A DNA stretch of 64,000 bases, from positions 682,001 to 746,000 of the forward strand of contig JADWQD010000016.1 of NCBI GenBank assembly GCA_016110215.1, written 5' to 3'. The notes under the pieces were generated by a model. The model saw only the letters and a program-made list of their open reading frames with translations, searched no databases and had not been told where the DNA came from. A program made the position numbers and the translations under genes. Below, piece after piece: positions 11,587 to 21,512 of the stretch (position 1 is the stretch's first letter; every line of letters begins with the position of its first letter). The stretch is from Capronia americana. Its lineage: Eukaryota > Ascomycota > Eurotiomycetes > Chaetothyriales > Herpotrichiellaceae.

Positions 11587-12203
11587 ATGCCACGAGCGGC
11601 TCGTGGGTACTTACCCTTACAATCCATCCAGTACTGATATGGAACAGGAGTCTGCTATGAATGCCGTCGCGAGGGCCACATCGCTCGCAATTGCCCAACC
11701 CTGCTTTTTTGGCAGGGTTGGGCAGTATTTGGGCACTACTTTGTGGTACGTATCGTTGCACCTTCGCCAAACTTCAACGTGCTAATTATCCCAAAGAACC
11801 ATCTTGGTCGCGGTGGTCGCGGTGGTCGTGGCCGTGGCCGTGGCCGTGGTCGTGGTGGCTTCGGCCATGGAAGTGTAAGGCATCCTTCAACTCCATTTTC
11901 ATTCCTCAATACTAACATATCTTATAGCGAGGCGGCACCACCACCGCCAACCACCTCAACACCACCACCCCCACCACCACCAGCACCGGCACCAACACCG
12001 ACATCACCACCGCCGCCAACACCGCCGCCGCCGACACCACCACCACCACCACCGGCACCAGCACCACCCCCACCACCACCGACACCACTCCCGCCGACAC
12101 CACCACCAGCACCATCACCGACACCACCACCACTGCCGCCAATACCGCCGCCGCCGCCACCACCACCACCTCCACCGATACCACCACCACCATCGGCCAG
12201 TAG
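11587..12203 (+). CDS. Candidate zinc-knuckle (CCHC) / RGG protein with Thr-rich tail
   Basis: Proposed exons are 11587..11602, 11648..11745, 11797..11874 and 11928..12203, 155 aa. After MPRAARV comes CYECRREGHIARNC, a textbook CX2CX4HX4C zinc knuckle. A GRGGRGGRGRGRGRGRGG tract follows, then a Thr/Asn/Ala-rich low-complexity tail ending TTTTIGQ. CCHC plus RGG modules bind single-stranded RNA or DNA, and a Gag-like origin is also possible. The last intron (GTAAGG, ACTAACA branch, TTATAG) is convincing. The first (45 nt) and second are weaker. A strong inverted repeat (11692-11724) sits directly after the knuckle and gives an odd aromatic segment LLFWQGW, so the gene may be damaged. In a different frame the tail reads as Pro-rich to 12228. 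Confidence 0.4.
11692..11724. repeat. 13-bp perfect inverted repeat
   Basis: TGCCCAACCCTGC (11692-11704) and its exact reverse complement (11712-11724) are separated by 7 nt (TTTTTTG). This is a strong hairpin immediately after the zinc-knuckle codons. Confidence 0.9.
11928..12200. repeat. ACC/GCC-rich trinucleotide tract
   Basis: About 270 bp of ACC, GCC, AGC and GAC triplets, overlapping the last exon of the zinc-knuckle candidate. Composition resembles the complement of 8421-8720. Confidence 0.7.
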
Positions 12204-12720
12204 TGAGTTTGACTATGGCGGTTTTTGATTTGTTTTTGTTGTAAAAAAAAGGGGGAAAAAGGCGGTTACGAGGGAAGGTGTCCAACAGTACATACTTGAG
12301 CTTCCAATTGAAATCAACATCCAACTTCCAGTTCCGCGTAGTGATGAGCCCGCTTCCCTTCCCTGAATTGACTACTCTAACTACCCGTCTGGACTCGTTT
12401 GGCGGCTGCCCAGTACAAAGCTTAGTTTTCCCTTTAGATTGCCACTTAAGGGTGTTGTTGAGCCAAACACCCAAAGGAGGCAACAGGCACTGAAAGAGGT
12501 CACACCACGGCCTCCATACCCAAAATTCAGCCTCGCTCAGCCTCACGGTAGCAAAGAAGGGCGCCGGCGAGAAGGCCTAAGGTAATTGAAGACAATGAAG
12601 AAAGCATGTTCAACCGGTCTTGGTTTTCAATTACTCATTACTGCATACAATAGCAGCAACCCGTCAACTGTTCACGGGGTGTTCCTGCGCAGGTCATGTT
12701 CTGCCAGCAGGACCCATCGA
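12204..12720. other. Intergenic, no gene seen
   Basis: Contains an A/G-rich run near 12241-12260. Otherwise featureless; 3' side of both flanking genes. Confidence 0.5.
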
Positions 12721-13590
12721 TCATATGCCCCTCTCGGCGAAGAAGTCCAATATCAACTTCCCAATTTCAGCAGTGTGACTTTGCACCGAGAAGTGACCGC
12801 CATCCAACAAGACCAGCTTGAGGTCTTTCACATCCTTCTTGAAGCCTTCTGCACCCGGCACTGGGAAAATCTCATCGTTCTTCCCCCAAACTGCCAAAAC
12901 GGGGACTCCACTTTCGCGTAAGTATTGCTGAAACTTCGGGTATAAAGTGACGTTGGTACCGTAGTCCCGGAATATGTCGAGTTGGATTTCCTTGTTGCCT
13001 GGACGACATAGAAGAGCGTAGTCAAGGTAGTACGCCGCTGGATCATCAATCTTCTCTGCCTCGGGCTCGCCATTGAGATATTGCCACTTGGTGGCTTCAA
13101 AGGTGAGAATCGCCCCGGCTATCGTTTCCCGGAGTTGTTTGTCCTCGTCCGACCCGGCCGCCGAAGCCCACAGCTGCTTCAGGGGATCCCAGAAAGGAGC
13201 CAAGCCCTCCTCATAGGCGTTGCCATTCTGCGAGATGATGGCCGTGATGGCTTGCGGTCGCTCAAGAGCGAGCCGAAAGCCTGTTGGGGCACCATAGTCA
13301 AAGACGTAGACGGCAAATTTCTCAATCTTCAGAACATCGAGGAACGAGCCAATGGTGGTCGCAATGTTGGCGAAGGTGTACTTGAAATCCAATGACGAAG
13401 GAATCTCAGTGAAGCCGAATCCAGGAAGGTCAGGGGCCACGACGTGATACTTTGGGGACAGGATGGGCATGAGCTTCTGATACTGGTAGGAGGAGGAAGG
13501 GAACCCGTGAAGCAGGAGGATGGTTGGATTGCTTGAAGAGCCGGCTTCGCGATAGAAGACTCGGATTCCGTTAGGGAGTTTGGCGTACAT
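12721..13590 (-). CDS. Alpha/beta hydrolase, epoxide hydrolase-like
   Basis: Single exon, 289 aa. The fold is complete: oxyanion-hole motif HGFPSSS at residues 28-34, DLPGFGFTE at 54-62, the nucleophile elbow VFDYGAPTG with Asp at about 98, a cap region (about 130-215), and the late strand VLAVWGKNDEIFP followed by LLDGGHFS with the catalytic His near 266. An aspartate instead of serine at the elbow places it with epoxide hydrolases and haloalkane dehalogenase-like enzymes rather than esterases. No signal peptide, so it is probably cytosolic. It stands alone, with about 2 kb of gene-free sequence upstream. Substrate cannot be told; detoxification or secondary metabolism are the usual roles. 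Confidence 0.88.
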   Translation of the reverse strand: MYAKLPNGIRVFYREAGSSSNPTILLLHGFPSSSYQYQKLMPILSPKYHVVAPDLPGFGFTEIPSSLDFKYTFANIATTIGSFLDVLKIEKFAVYVFDYGAPTGFRLALERPQAITAIISQNGNAYEEGLAPFWDPLKQLWASAAGSDEDKQLRETIAGAILTFEATKWQYLNGEPEAEKIDDPAAYYLDYALLCRPGNKEIQLDIFRDYGTNVTLYPKFQQYLRESGVPVLAVWGKNDEIFPVPGAEGFKKDVKDLKLVLLDGGHFSVQSHTAEIGKLILDFFAERGI

Positions 13591-15838
13591 TTTTATCGCT
13601 GAAGCCTTTCAAGATAGTTTGACAATTGGAGGTCTGTTGGGAGTAAAGTCTTGCAGTTGTTTCACTTGAGGTGGTCACAGGAGCTGGTTGAGTAGACCTC
13701 AGAGTCGAGGGTATGGCATCTCTTATACGAACCTCGTCTCCCTCGTTAATTTGCACCACCACGGAAACACCGCTACACAAACTCAATAACCTTTCATACA
13801 AGGCCATGGCGGACAGCCGACTGGGTCGTTATCTGACAAAGATGGCTGCATGTCGTGCTCTCAGCGAGTGAACAACTGAGCGGATGGCCGAACTTCAGCG
13901 CATCCGGACAATTCCCAAGACATGTGTGATGACAGCGCCTGCATTAGCACAACATCAAGGGTGCTGACAAAGGAAAGTCTCGTTCGTTCCTGCATTGGTT
14001 ACTCGCATCGAGGGCCAGCAATGCTTGAGATCCACCGGTTGAGCCTCGTACACAAGTCGACAGGGGTACGTAGGCCTCGTTTTGGACAAAGTCACTGCCT
14101 TGACGACATTTTGTTGATGCTGCTGTTAAATGGCGTCGAAGCAGGACGGAGCATTAAAGCAGCTCACGACGAATGCCCGGAGCCGCTTTCCCCGTTGCGG
14201 AGGAGGATCTGGCCGCTTGGCGCTCATCTCACGCTGTTTTCCAACACATTTCCCATTCTAGCTTCGGCGTTGATATCTATTCTCTCCGTCTGCTGCCCTT
14301 GTGCTCGCCGCTTGAAATAGCTCCAGGCTGCTTTGACAGATCCTGAACGAGAGAATTTCCCATTTTGAGGCCGTCTATACCTAAAAGAAGAACTTCATGC
14401 ACCAACAAAATGAAAGGCCTTGCTGTTTTTGAGTCGCTGCTTTTCATTCTCACAAGGATCCTGCCAATCACGAAACAATGGCCCGGCGATGGCGCCAGTG
14501 CCGTGTCTCTATTCGTCTCCTTTGTGACTCAGCTGGCCTTGGAGGGTAGCTCTTGGAAGAGTCCCCGCCGCATGAGGTCGCGAATGGGCTTGCCGGTATT
14601 CCTCGAGCAGAGACGCCGCAGACCGTCACCCAGCAATTTCCCGATGCTCCCCTGACGAAAATGGCACTGAGGAACAAACTTGGTGACACTGTGGACTCTA
14701 CTTGCTGCCGCTTCACCTGAGACATCCTGCTGCCTTGGTTGACTCCGCCGTCTGTCCAACGCCATCCCCAGGGAAGTGCGCTGCTTACCGACCACAAGAG
14801 ACATCTGGATGGGTCTGTCACTGGCCTGGCTCCCATGAAGTACATATCTCTACGCTTTCAGCAACCAAGATGCCCAATTAGGCAGCCAGACGACGATTTG
14901 GTGATCCAACAATTCGGATTCTGCTGCTGCTTTCAACTACAATGTCCTCGCTGCTTTCAATTTTCTGACCTCTTTTGCAAGGCTGTGGAGCTAGGACCAC
15001 AGCTCTAGGCCTTTCCAAGCGGAAAGAACCAGGGCGCGACAGGTAGGACGTGTTCAAGCCGCAACTCCAGAACCTTCCTGCTCAAGCCTCACTCCTATCC
15101 GGGACAGAAATATGCCCGATTGAGGTTTTTGTGAACCAGCAGATTGATTCTCCGCGCTGCTTTGAAAACAGCTCAAGTTGCTGCTTTCTTGACTCGACGA
15201 TGGCTTGTCGGGGCGACAGCATCGATGGTACAGCACTAGAAGTCAGTCAAGGACAGCGGGCGGAAGAAGGAATCCCCCATGCTGACTGCCTCCCTAGTAT
15301 ATTGGAAGGTTGGCTTCGTCTTCCATGCTCTGGTCGATCTACGTTCATCCTCCCCGGCTATGACGCTACACGGCTGACACGACACGGCTGTCTACCAAGA
15401 ATCAAGGCTCGACTGTGAGTGAGTTTTGCACACTTGACTCGCCGCATAGTCGGTCCATCCTGTTCTCTTCCCACCGCAATATCCTGTGGGCAGGCTGTCA
15501 ACATTGTCACTTCTGAACTTTAGCCAGCACACAGCACGAGGGGTGGCCTGGCTTCTATATCTGGAGGGCAAGTGACAAACTTAGCATTCCGCCCCCGACC
15601 TAAACCGGGCACCCAGACGTAGTCGATGGCTATCAAGATACGGGCAAATACATGTTTTCATTTTTTGGAGCGAGCAATCTGGAGCATGACGCCCGATTGT
15701 AGGGCGATATATTCTAGAGTGAACATATTTTCTATTCATTCCTAGATCATTCATGTATATGCACTCAGCTTTTCGCCGCCCAAGCCCAAGCCACATATGG
15801 TACCTCCTCACCGCAGTTCCCATCACGTCTCCTGCCCT
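13591..15838. other. Gene-poor sequence, 2.2 kb
   Basis: The first few hundred bases serve as the hydrolase promoter. The rest holds short frames on both strands (up to about 130 codons) without domains or good splice sites. A segment at 15018-15075 resembles 9954-10015. Confidence 0.45.
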
Positions 15839-16681
15839 CTACAACTTATGCCTCTTCTGCCCACTGGCAATCTTCTTGAACTCCTCCTGCGGCGCACCCG
15901 CCACAAAGCGCTTCATCCCCTCCATGACCTCCCTGACGCCCTGGGCCTCGAGACTCTCCAAATACGGCGCCCGGATCAACTGCTTAATCTTGACGATAGA
16001 CTCCTGGTTCAAGTGGTCGCCCAACTTGTCGTCCACCTCGGCGAGGACCTGTTTCAGGAACCCGTCCGAGTCGTTCTGGTCCTTCCCGCTGAAGACTTTG
16101 TTCACGAAGCCGCAGGCCAGCAGCTCGTCGCACGGAATCTTGCGCGACATGATGAGCGCCTCGTTGGCCTTGGAGATGCCCATGCGCTGGACGAGGCCGT
16201 AGCTGGCGCCGCCTTCAGCGACCAGGCCCAACGACGAGAAGGGTGTGAGCAAAAAGGTATGCGGGGTTGCGTAGATGAAGTCGCAGAAGCCGAGCAGCGC
16301 AGCGGACAGGCCGACCGTCGGCCCGTTGAGCGCGCCGACCAGGACCTTGGGGTGCGTGTAGAAGGCGCGCGTGATGTCCAGGTTGTTTGCCACGAAGCCC
16401 TTCAGGATGTCGTTGCGGGCGGCGTCTTTGTCCATGTCCGGCCCGACGCCCGGCCGGGTGCTCGTGACGTTGGCGCCTGCGGAGAAGAACCGTCCATTGC
16501 CCGTGATGACCGTCACGCTGATGGATGGGTTCTCGGCGATGTCGCGGAGGAGGCATGACACGCGGTAGTAGTATGGCTGGGTCATGGCGTTGAGCTTCTT
16601 GGGCTGGTTGAGCGTGATGATGGCGATGCGGCCCTGCTGGCGGTAGAGGACTGCCTCTTCGGGGGAGGCTAAGTTCGCCAT
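15839..16681 (-). CDS. ECI1: Peroxisomal delta3,delta2-enoyl-CoA isomerase
   Basis: Single exon, 280 aa, crotonase superfamily. It converts 3-enoyl-CoAs to trans-2-enoyl-CoAs in beta-oxidation of unsaturated fatty acids. Visible motifs are TLNQPKKLNAMT, ITGNGRFFSAGANVTS (acyl-CoA oxyanion hole), VGALNGPTVGLSAALLGFCDF and SSLGLVAEGGASYGL, where the Glu of VAEGG matches the catalytic Glu of yeast Eci1. The C-terminus HKL is a variant PTS1 peroxisome signal. The first ATG (MANLASPEEA) is taken; the frame stays open upstream but has no earlier ATG. A (GT)n run lies 17 nt upstream in the leader, and a TATATA on the minus strand near 16859-16865 is a candidate core promoter. Confidence 0.9.
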   Translation of the reverse strand: MANLASPEEAVLYRQQGRIAIITLNQPKKLNAMTQPYYYRVSCLLRDIAENPSISVTVITGNGRFFSAGANVTSTRPGVGPDMDKDAARNDILKGFVANNLDITRAFYTHPKVLVGALNGPTVGLSAALLGFCDFIYATPHTFLLTPFSSLGLVAEGGASYGLVQRMGISKANEALIMSRKIPCDELLACGFVNKVFSGKDQNDSDGFLKQVLAEVDDKLGDHLNQESIVKIKQLIRAPYLESLEAQGVREVMEGMKRFVAGAPQEEFKKIASGQKRHKL

Positions 16682-16697
16682 AGCGGAGAGGGGGAGA

Positions 16698-16718
16698 GTG
16701 TGTGTGTGTGTGTGTGTG
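16698..16718. repeat. (GT)n microsatellite in the ECI1 leader
   Basis: About ten GT units, followed by a CGCGTG. On the coding strand it reads CA repeats just upstream of the start codon. Confidence 0.9.
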
Positions 16719-18470
16719 CGCGTGCAAGGGAAAACGGCGGTAAGGGTCGTCGAGGGGACGCGTGTATAGAAAGTTCGCTGTGGGAGCTGTACGATAAGGT
16801 GACAGTAAGGTCTGCTGGCGGGTGCTCGAGCTACACTGCGGTAAGTATATCTCGGGCTATATAAAAGTTTCACCTGGCCCTCGGTATCGGCATTGGGACT
16901 CCAACCCCAGACTCCCCTCTAGCTACATAGGGTTGCAAGTGCCTGTAGACTAATCATGAACGAGCATTGACACGGGAGAGTGTCGAGGAGGTGAGCTGCG
17001 GGGAGGACGCGGCCGTACCTGAACCTTGGAGACGCTGTAGCCGAGGTCTATCGGAACATTGATCTTCCACTCTGCCACTCCCACGGTTACTCTGGCCAAA
17101 TCGGAAGCAAGGCTTCTGTCGTTGTTTCCTCGCACGCTTTTGATGGGACTAACGCACCTGTTGGACTACAGGAGAAAGGTCCGATCATGGAATTTCCGTC
17201 TGTGTTTTGTTATACACTGCTTTTCCAGCTAGAGCTCTCTGGAACCCGGGGAGAAGAAACGCTCCCATAGTCAACAAGGAGACACCGGTGTTGACATCCA
17301 ACTCATGGGGACGGTGCAGGTTCAAATCTCAGACAACAAATGGAGGTAGTCCTAGGCGGTTGAATGCAGGTTTGTGTATTTCAAGTGACATGGGTCGTAA
17401 GCCTTGGTGCTGTAATCAGTCAACTCGTTTCCCGCCTTGAGCTCAAGCTCTAGTTCTTGTTCTCCGGTCTCAAGTATGGGCTTCACTGTGAAAGGTGGAT
17501 GGTGCTGTGACGATCTTCCTGCTCTCGCTACAGATCCACGATCTCATGTCTGCTTCTAAGCCTCGGGCCTCCGCTGTCTTCGTCTCTTCTTTCTCCAGCT
17601 AATAACAAGCTGAGTCCTTTGCTATGACGAGCCTCTCCCCCGAAACGCATCGATCGGATTCTCTGACAGGACGACGACATAGGATCATCTGCATCCATCC
17701 CCAGGGAACGGTGTAATGACAAGGGGTGGATGATCTCATGAAGGAAGGTTCCTGTAGCACAAGGGAGTTGGGGCTCCTCTTCCACGAGTGATAGTTCGTG
17801 AGTTTCGTAAGATCCTGCGTCTCTCAATTGAGTCTACTTCTTGATGAAGTGATCGGCAAGGAAGAAATCAAAGAATGTGGAGCCATGGATGGTTTGTATG
17901 AGAACAGCAGCGGAATAAAATGCGAGCACTTAGAGTGAAGGAAGTAGCCCTTGTTGAGTAAAAGGGCTCTTCTCACCATCGCCGACGGATAGAATATGTA
18001 CTAGTCATAGATCTGGAAGTCATCGATTCAAACAGCTTGGAAGGCAGCAGAGTGAAGACCTCGAGGTGGCTTGGTAAAGCCGGGGCCGCACAATTCTTGG
18101 TTATGGTGTAATTTTCCAACTCATGGATACCCCAGCTAGTTGAGGCCGATATACTTCTGAAACTGGAGACATTGGTGACTCCGTAATGCTAGTTGAGTCT
18201 GGTGTTTATCCCGGTCTCTGGTCACTGGAACTCTAGCCAACAGACCCACCGCTCCCAGCTGAGGATCTCCATATAACGAGAATTGACGCCACGCGCAAAT
18301 GCCGCGATGGATGGTGGGTTTCATTTGGCTGAACGAAACTACCCGGGCTTGCGTTGCTCTTGGTGCTTCCTTGCTGGCGGTCAGCTCTTAGCCTCAGAGG
18401 GTTGAGTGAGCTTAAGAGTATACTTTAGTTAGCGCTTCCAGGCCTTTTCGTGCCTACGACGCCCTCGCCA
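16719..18470. other. Intergenic, 1.75 kb, no gene seen
   Basis: ECI1 promoter side and 3' side of the metallo-hydrolase. Only short frames are present. A GGTTCAAATCTC near 17320 resembles a tRNA B box but lacks matching stems. Confidence 0.5.
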
Positions 18471-19403
18471 TCACAGTTTGCCTGGCCAGAACTTCCCTTT
18501 CTTCTTGGCCTTTTCTTCCCATTCGTAGTTATGAGCAAAAATTACTTCAATGCTCGCTGGCTGGTCTTCTCCTTCGATCTTGATGCCATCTGTCGAAGCA
18601 GCGTACAACCGTGCCAAAGTTTCCTTCGATTTTGGAATGTCCACGTGCATACAACAGTACCTCCCCGTCTCGTCCGTCCACGTTGCTATGTCGCATTCAC
18701 CAGTCAAGAGGCGGCCATCATGGCATGCATCGCCGGCAAGGCAGACAAACTTGGTCGGCTGAGTTGAGATCTTGCATAATAGATTGATGTGGCCCGGAAG
18801 GTGGCCGGGCGCATTTATAATGTACAAGCTGCCATCTTTGAAGAAGTCTATCGCATCGGGAAACGTCGAAAGTGGTTGCCATGTAAACTTTGAGTCCGCA
18901 CTACCGGGAGGAGGCAATTCATCCGTCCGCTCTAGTGGAAGGAGGTCTGGCTCGAAGATCATATGCTTTCCTAGGTCATATTTTGCCTTGCCGCTCAGCA
19001 GATCGAGCGCGCCGTTACCGACAATGAATCTCGTTTTCTCGTTGGTGAAATCCTTCGGAAGTCCCACATGGTCATAATGGACATGGCTGAATACCACGTA
19101 GTCGATGTCATCCACCGTTAGCCCTCCTGCTCCCAACGAAGCAACTGCGTCAGGCTGAGTTGATACGGGCCCGCGGTTCGCCAGATGGGCGGTCAACGCC
19201 GCCGGGTAGAGGGCGAGATCACGTCTCATTCCCAGGTCGAAGACGACTCGGGTCAGCTTTCCAGTATCCACATCTCGGTGCTGTACCAAGAAAGACAATG
19301 AAGGGACAGTACGTTTGGCGACTGGATCGGCCGGGACAACAAAAAATCTCTCTGGAATTGTGATGTGTCCAGTGCTTAGAGCATGAACAGAAACTGTAGC
19401 CAT
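18471..19403 (-). CDS. Metallo-beta-lactamase-fold hydrolase (lactonase-like)
   Basis: Single exon, 310 aa from the ATG of MATVSVHALSTGH. It has the zinc-binding HxHxDH motif as SHVHYDHVG (His107, His109, Asp111, His112). A strand VVFDLGMRRD precedes it, APGHLPGHINLL follows with a third-site His, and LAGDACHD supplies the bridging Asp. This order matches the AHL-lactonase (AiiA-like) branch common in fungi, and the enzyme may hydrolyse lactones or related esters. The C-terminus ends in basic EEKAKKKGKFWPGKL. Another in-frame ATG at 19520 would add 39 residues; the nearer one fits the fold better. No signal peptide. Substrate unknown. Confidence 0.88.
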   Translation of the reverse strand: MATVSVHALSTGHITIPERFFVVPADPVAKRTVPSLSFLVQHRDVDTGKLTRVVFDLGMRRDLALYPAALTAHLANRGPVSTQPDAVASLGAGGLTVDDIDYVVFSHVHYDHVGLPKDFTNEKTRFIVGNGALDLLSGKAKYDLGKHMIFEPDLLPLERTDELPPPGSADSKFTWQPLSTFPDAIDFFKDGSLYIINAPGHLPGHINLLCKISTQPTKFVCLAGDACHDGRLLTGECDIATWTDETGRYCCMHVDIPKSKETLARLYAASTDGIKIEGEDQPASIEVIFAHNYEWEEKAKKKGKFWPGKL

Positions 19404-19904
19404 GGTGGCGAGGAAGGGAGGACAACTGTGACCAGGGGACTTCTGTGAGGCTTCAACTTCATGCCGGGGAGATATGCTTTGCCTTTTCAATGGAGCAATC
19501 CGTCGCTGATGAGGAGACATTCCCCGCACTATCTTGAAGCAGATGTACCAAGGCACGCAAGGGAATCAGTCTGGGGTTGATCCTGAACAGTGAGGGGTAG
19601 ATCACTGCCAGCTACTGCTCGCGCAAAATGAAACAGCCAAGTTCCAACCCGAGAAGTCTAGTCGCAAGTTCACGTCTTTTCGTACGCTCAAACTGGTGGC
19701 CGTCGCGACCTCTGAGAGAACTCAGTCTTGTGAGGGGGCCCATCAAGTCGAGGTGACAAGTACACGACGTGGGCCGCGAAGAACCGGCATGTTGGAGGTT
19801 GGATCATGCTGCGCTTGATTTGCCTCTCACACTGCTTCAGTAGAGTGACCGCTGTCGAGCTAACCCTCCTGGCGTGAACCTCTGATGGCGCTCAAGAGTG
19901 GTCT
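19404..19904. other. Intergenic, no gene seen
   Basis: Promoter side of the metallo-hydrolase and 3' side of the zinc-finger gene. No feature found. Confidence 0.5.
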
Positions 19905-20657
19905 TCACACTGGATTCCGCGTGTTCTGCTGCCTGATTTGTGGTGGCACGAATCTCAAGGCGGACATGGATGTTTCCAGATCATGGATGGTTGCATCCGA
20001 GACATTCTGCTGGGATTTGAGATTGGGGCTTTCGTCTGCCGGCAGAAGTCCTTTTTGATCGGGCAGGACATAGGCTGAGCTTTCCTTCTTCCCTGCCTGA
20101 GATTGCCTTCTCCGAGTACCGCTTGAAGCCGTCTGATCAACGCTCGTCGAGACTCTCCGTCGACGATTCTCCCGAAGCATGGAGGTCGACTTGTCAATGC
20201 CGGTATCGACAATGCGAAAGTTGTAGATCTTGGGAAACAGGTGCTTGTCAATCAGATGCAGGCGTCGTTTCTGTGGGGTGGAACATTTCCTGTCACAGCT
20301 TTCGACGAAGCAGGCGTATGTCTTCTCACCTTTGGCCTGCAATGCCTCTCGGAACGGATTGTGGTTTTCATCGATATGCAAAGCTAGAAAATGGGCGGTA
20401 GGGAAGTTCTTGCTGCATGACGTACACCGATTCGAATGGTCTTTGGCGTAGTGGATCTCGAAATCCTCGATAGAAGCAAAATCGAGGGTGTCCCGGTGAG
20501 GCGGTAGGGAACATTGCATGACACCTTTCGCTGGCGGAGCATCGACCATAGCCAGAGCGATCTTCGCTGGACGGGGAGATTCAGATCTTGGTGTGGCTGG
20601 ACTTCGCTCGTCGCTTTCAGTTGAAAGAATCGAAGACTCGCGTGATCGCTTGACCAT
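19905..20657 (-). CDS. C2H2 zinc-finger protein, ZNF511-like
   Basis: Single exon, 250 aa, starting MVKRSRESSIL. The centre has three Cys/His clusters: a MQCSLPPHRDTLDF region with a following EIHYAKDHSNRC, then CTSCSKNFPTAHFLALHIDENH, then CFVESCDRKCSTPQKRRLHLIDKH. LFPKIYNFRIV immediately follows. This layout, an atypical finger run followed by the K(Y/N)F segment, is that of the ZNF511 family, conserved from fungi to man and of poorly known nuclear function. The C-terminal third is basic (RRRRVST, GTRRRQSQAGKK) and likely disordered. It is divergent from STE11, with 855 bp between starts. Confidence 0.8.
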   Translation of the reverse strand: MVKRSRESSILSTESDERSPATPRSESPRPAKIALAMVDAPPAKGVMQCSLPPHRDTLDFASIEDFEIHYAKDHSNRCTSCSKNFPTAHFLALHIDENHNPFREALQAKGEKTYACFVESCDRKCSTPQKRRLHLIDKHLFPKIYNFRIVDTGIDKSTSMLRENRRRRVSTSVDQTASSGTRRRQSQAGKKESSAYVLPDQKGLLPADESPNLKSQQNVSDATIHDLETSMSALRFVPPQIRQQNTRNPV

Positions 20658-21512
20658 GGCGGTGTAAGTTCCAGGGTGATGGAGAAATATCTGGATTTGA
20701 ATAAGCAACTCACTCCGCGTCAACCAGGGCTGTCCCTAGACCATTCTGCAGCGACAGGACCGAATACTGCTATCAGGGTCGATGAAACCGAGATACTGTG
20801 TGCAAATGCTGGTGGCAGTGAGGGTGCTTGCGTCAGGCTGGCACGCCCATGGGAAAAACAAATGCCTGACTGAGGAGCCAGGCGCGCTGGTTGGATCTCC
20901 GGGCGACGGACGCCAGGCCCAATAGGGCAAACGACGTGCAGCATTGGTGCCTAAATCTGGCTCTCGGGATCGTCTGGCGGCCATTTGCGCGCGGTGATTG
21001 GGTGCTAGGCGTGCCCCTTCCCCATGCATCGACTGACTTTGGAGGCTCCCTCACGCTCCTTGTCTCTCCATGGCTGCTTCATGTTGCGGCCACAAGCGCG
21101 CATCTTGTGCCCTCCTCGCCGTTGATCTCGCGTTTCAGGTGCTGCAGCCACGATGCCAACAAACTAGCTCGAGAACCGCCCGACTCGTCATCCATCTTGC
21201 ATCTGCCAGCTCACTGGGTTGCGAAGCCTCAGAGTGACTTCTTCTCGACTTCCTCCTCACTACTCCGTATAGCAGGCCGAACTCGACGGGCTACGACGGA
21301 GTGCACCCCAATCCTCAGAATTACTGGTTCTTTGTTCGACTGAATCTCACGTATTGTCTAATTAATTTAACCTAGTCTTCCTGGTCGGGGCTAGGCATTA
21401 CGGTGGAAGGCTTCTTTGTCTGGCTGGCCACGATCCCTGAATATTGTGGAATGAAAGACTGTTGAGCAGAGGAGGAGACGCCTTCGCTGTCTCCGCAGAA
21501 GCCCACGCGACA
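20658..21512. promoter_or_regulatory. Divergent promoter between the ZNF511-like gene and STE11
   Basis: An 855-bp gap that must carry both promoters. An open frame at 20891-21343 has no domain features and is read as leader or chance. No clear TATA box. Confidence 0.4.

Noticed and set aside
16215..16727. 170-codon Arg/His-rich frame
   Set aside because: Shadow frame of the GC-rich ECI1 coding sequence.
17315..17335. B-box-like GGTTCAAATCTC suggesting a tRNA
   Set aside because: The flanking bases do not pair as a T stem and no acceptor or anticodon stem is found upstream.
20891..21343. 150-codon frame upstream of STE11
   Set aside because: No recognisable sequence; it lies in the shared promoter/leader region.
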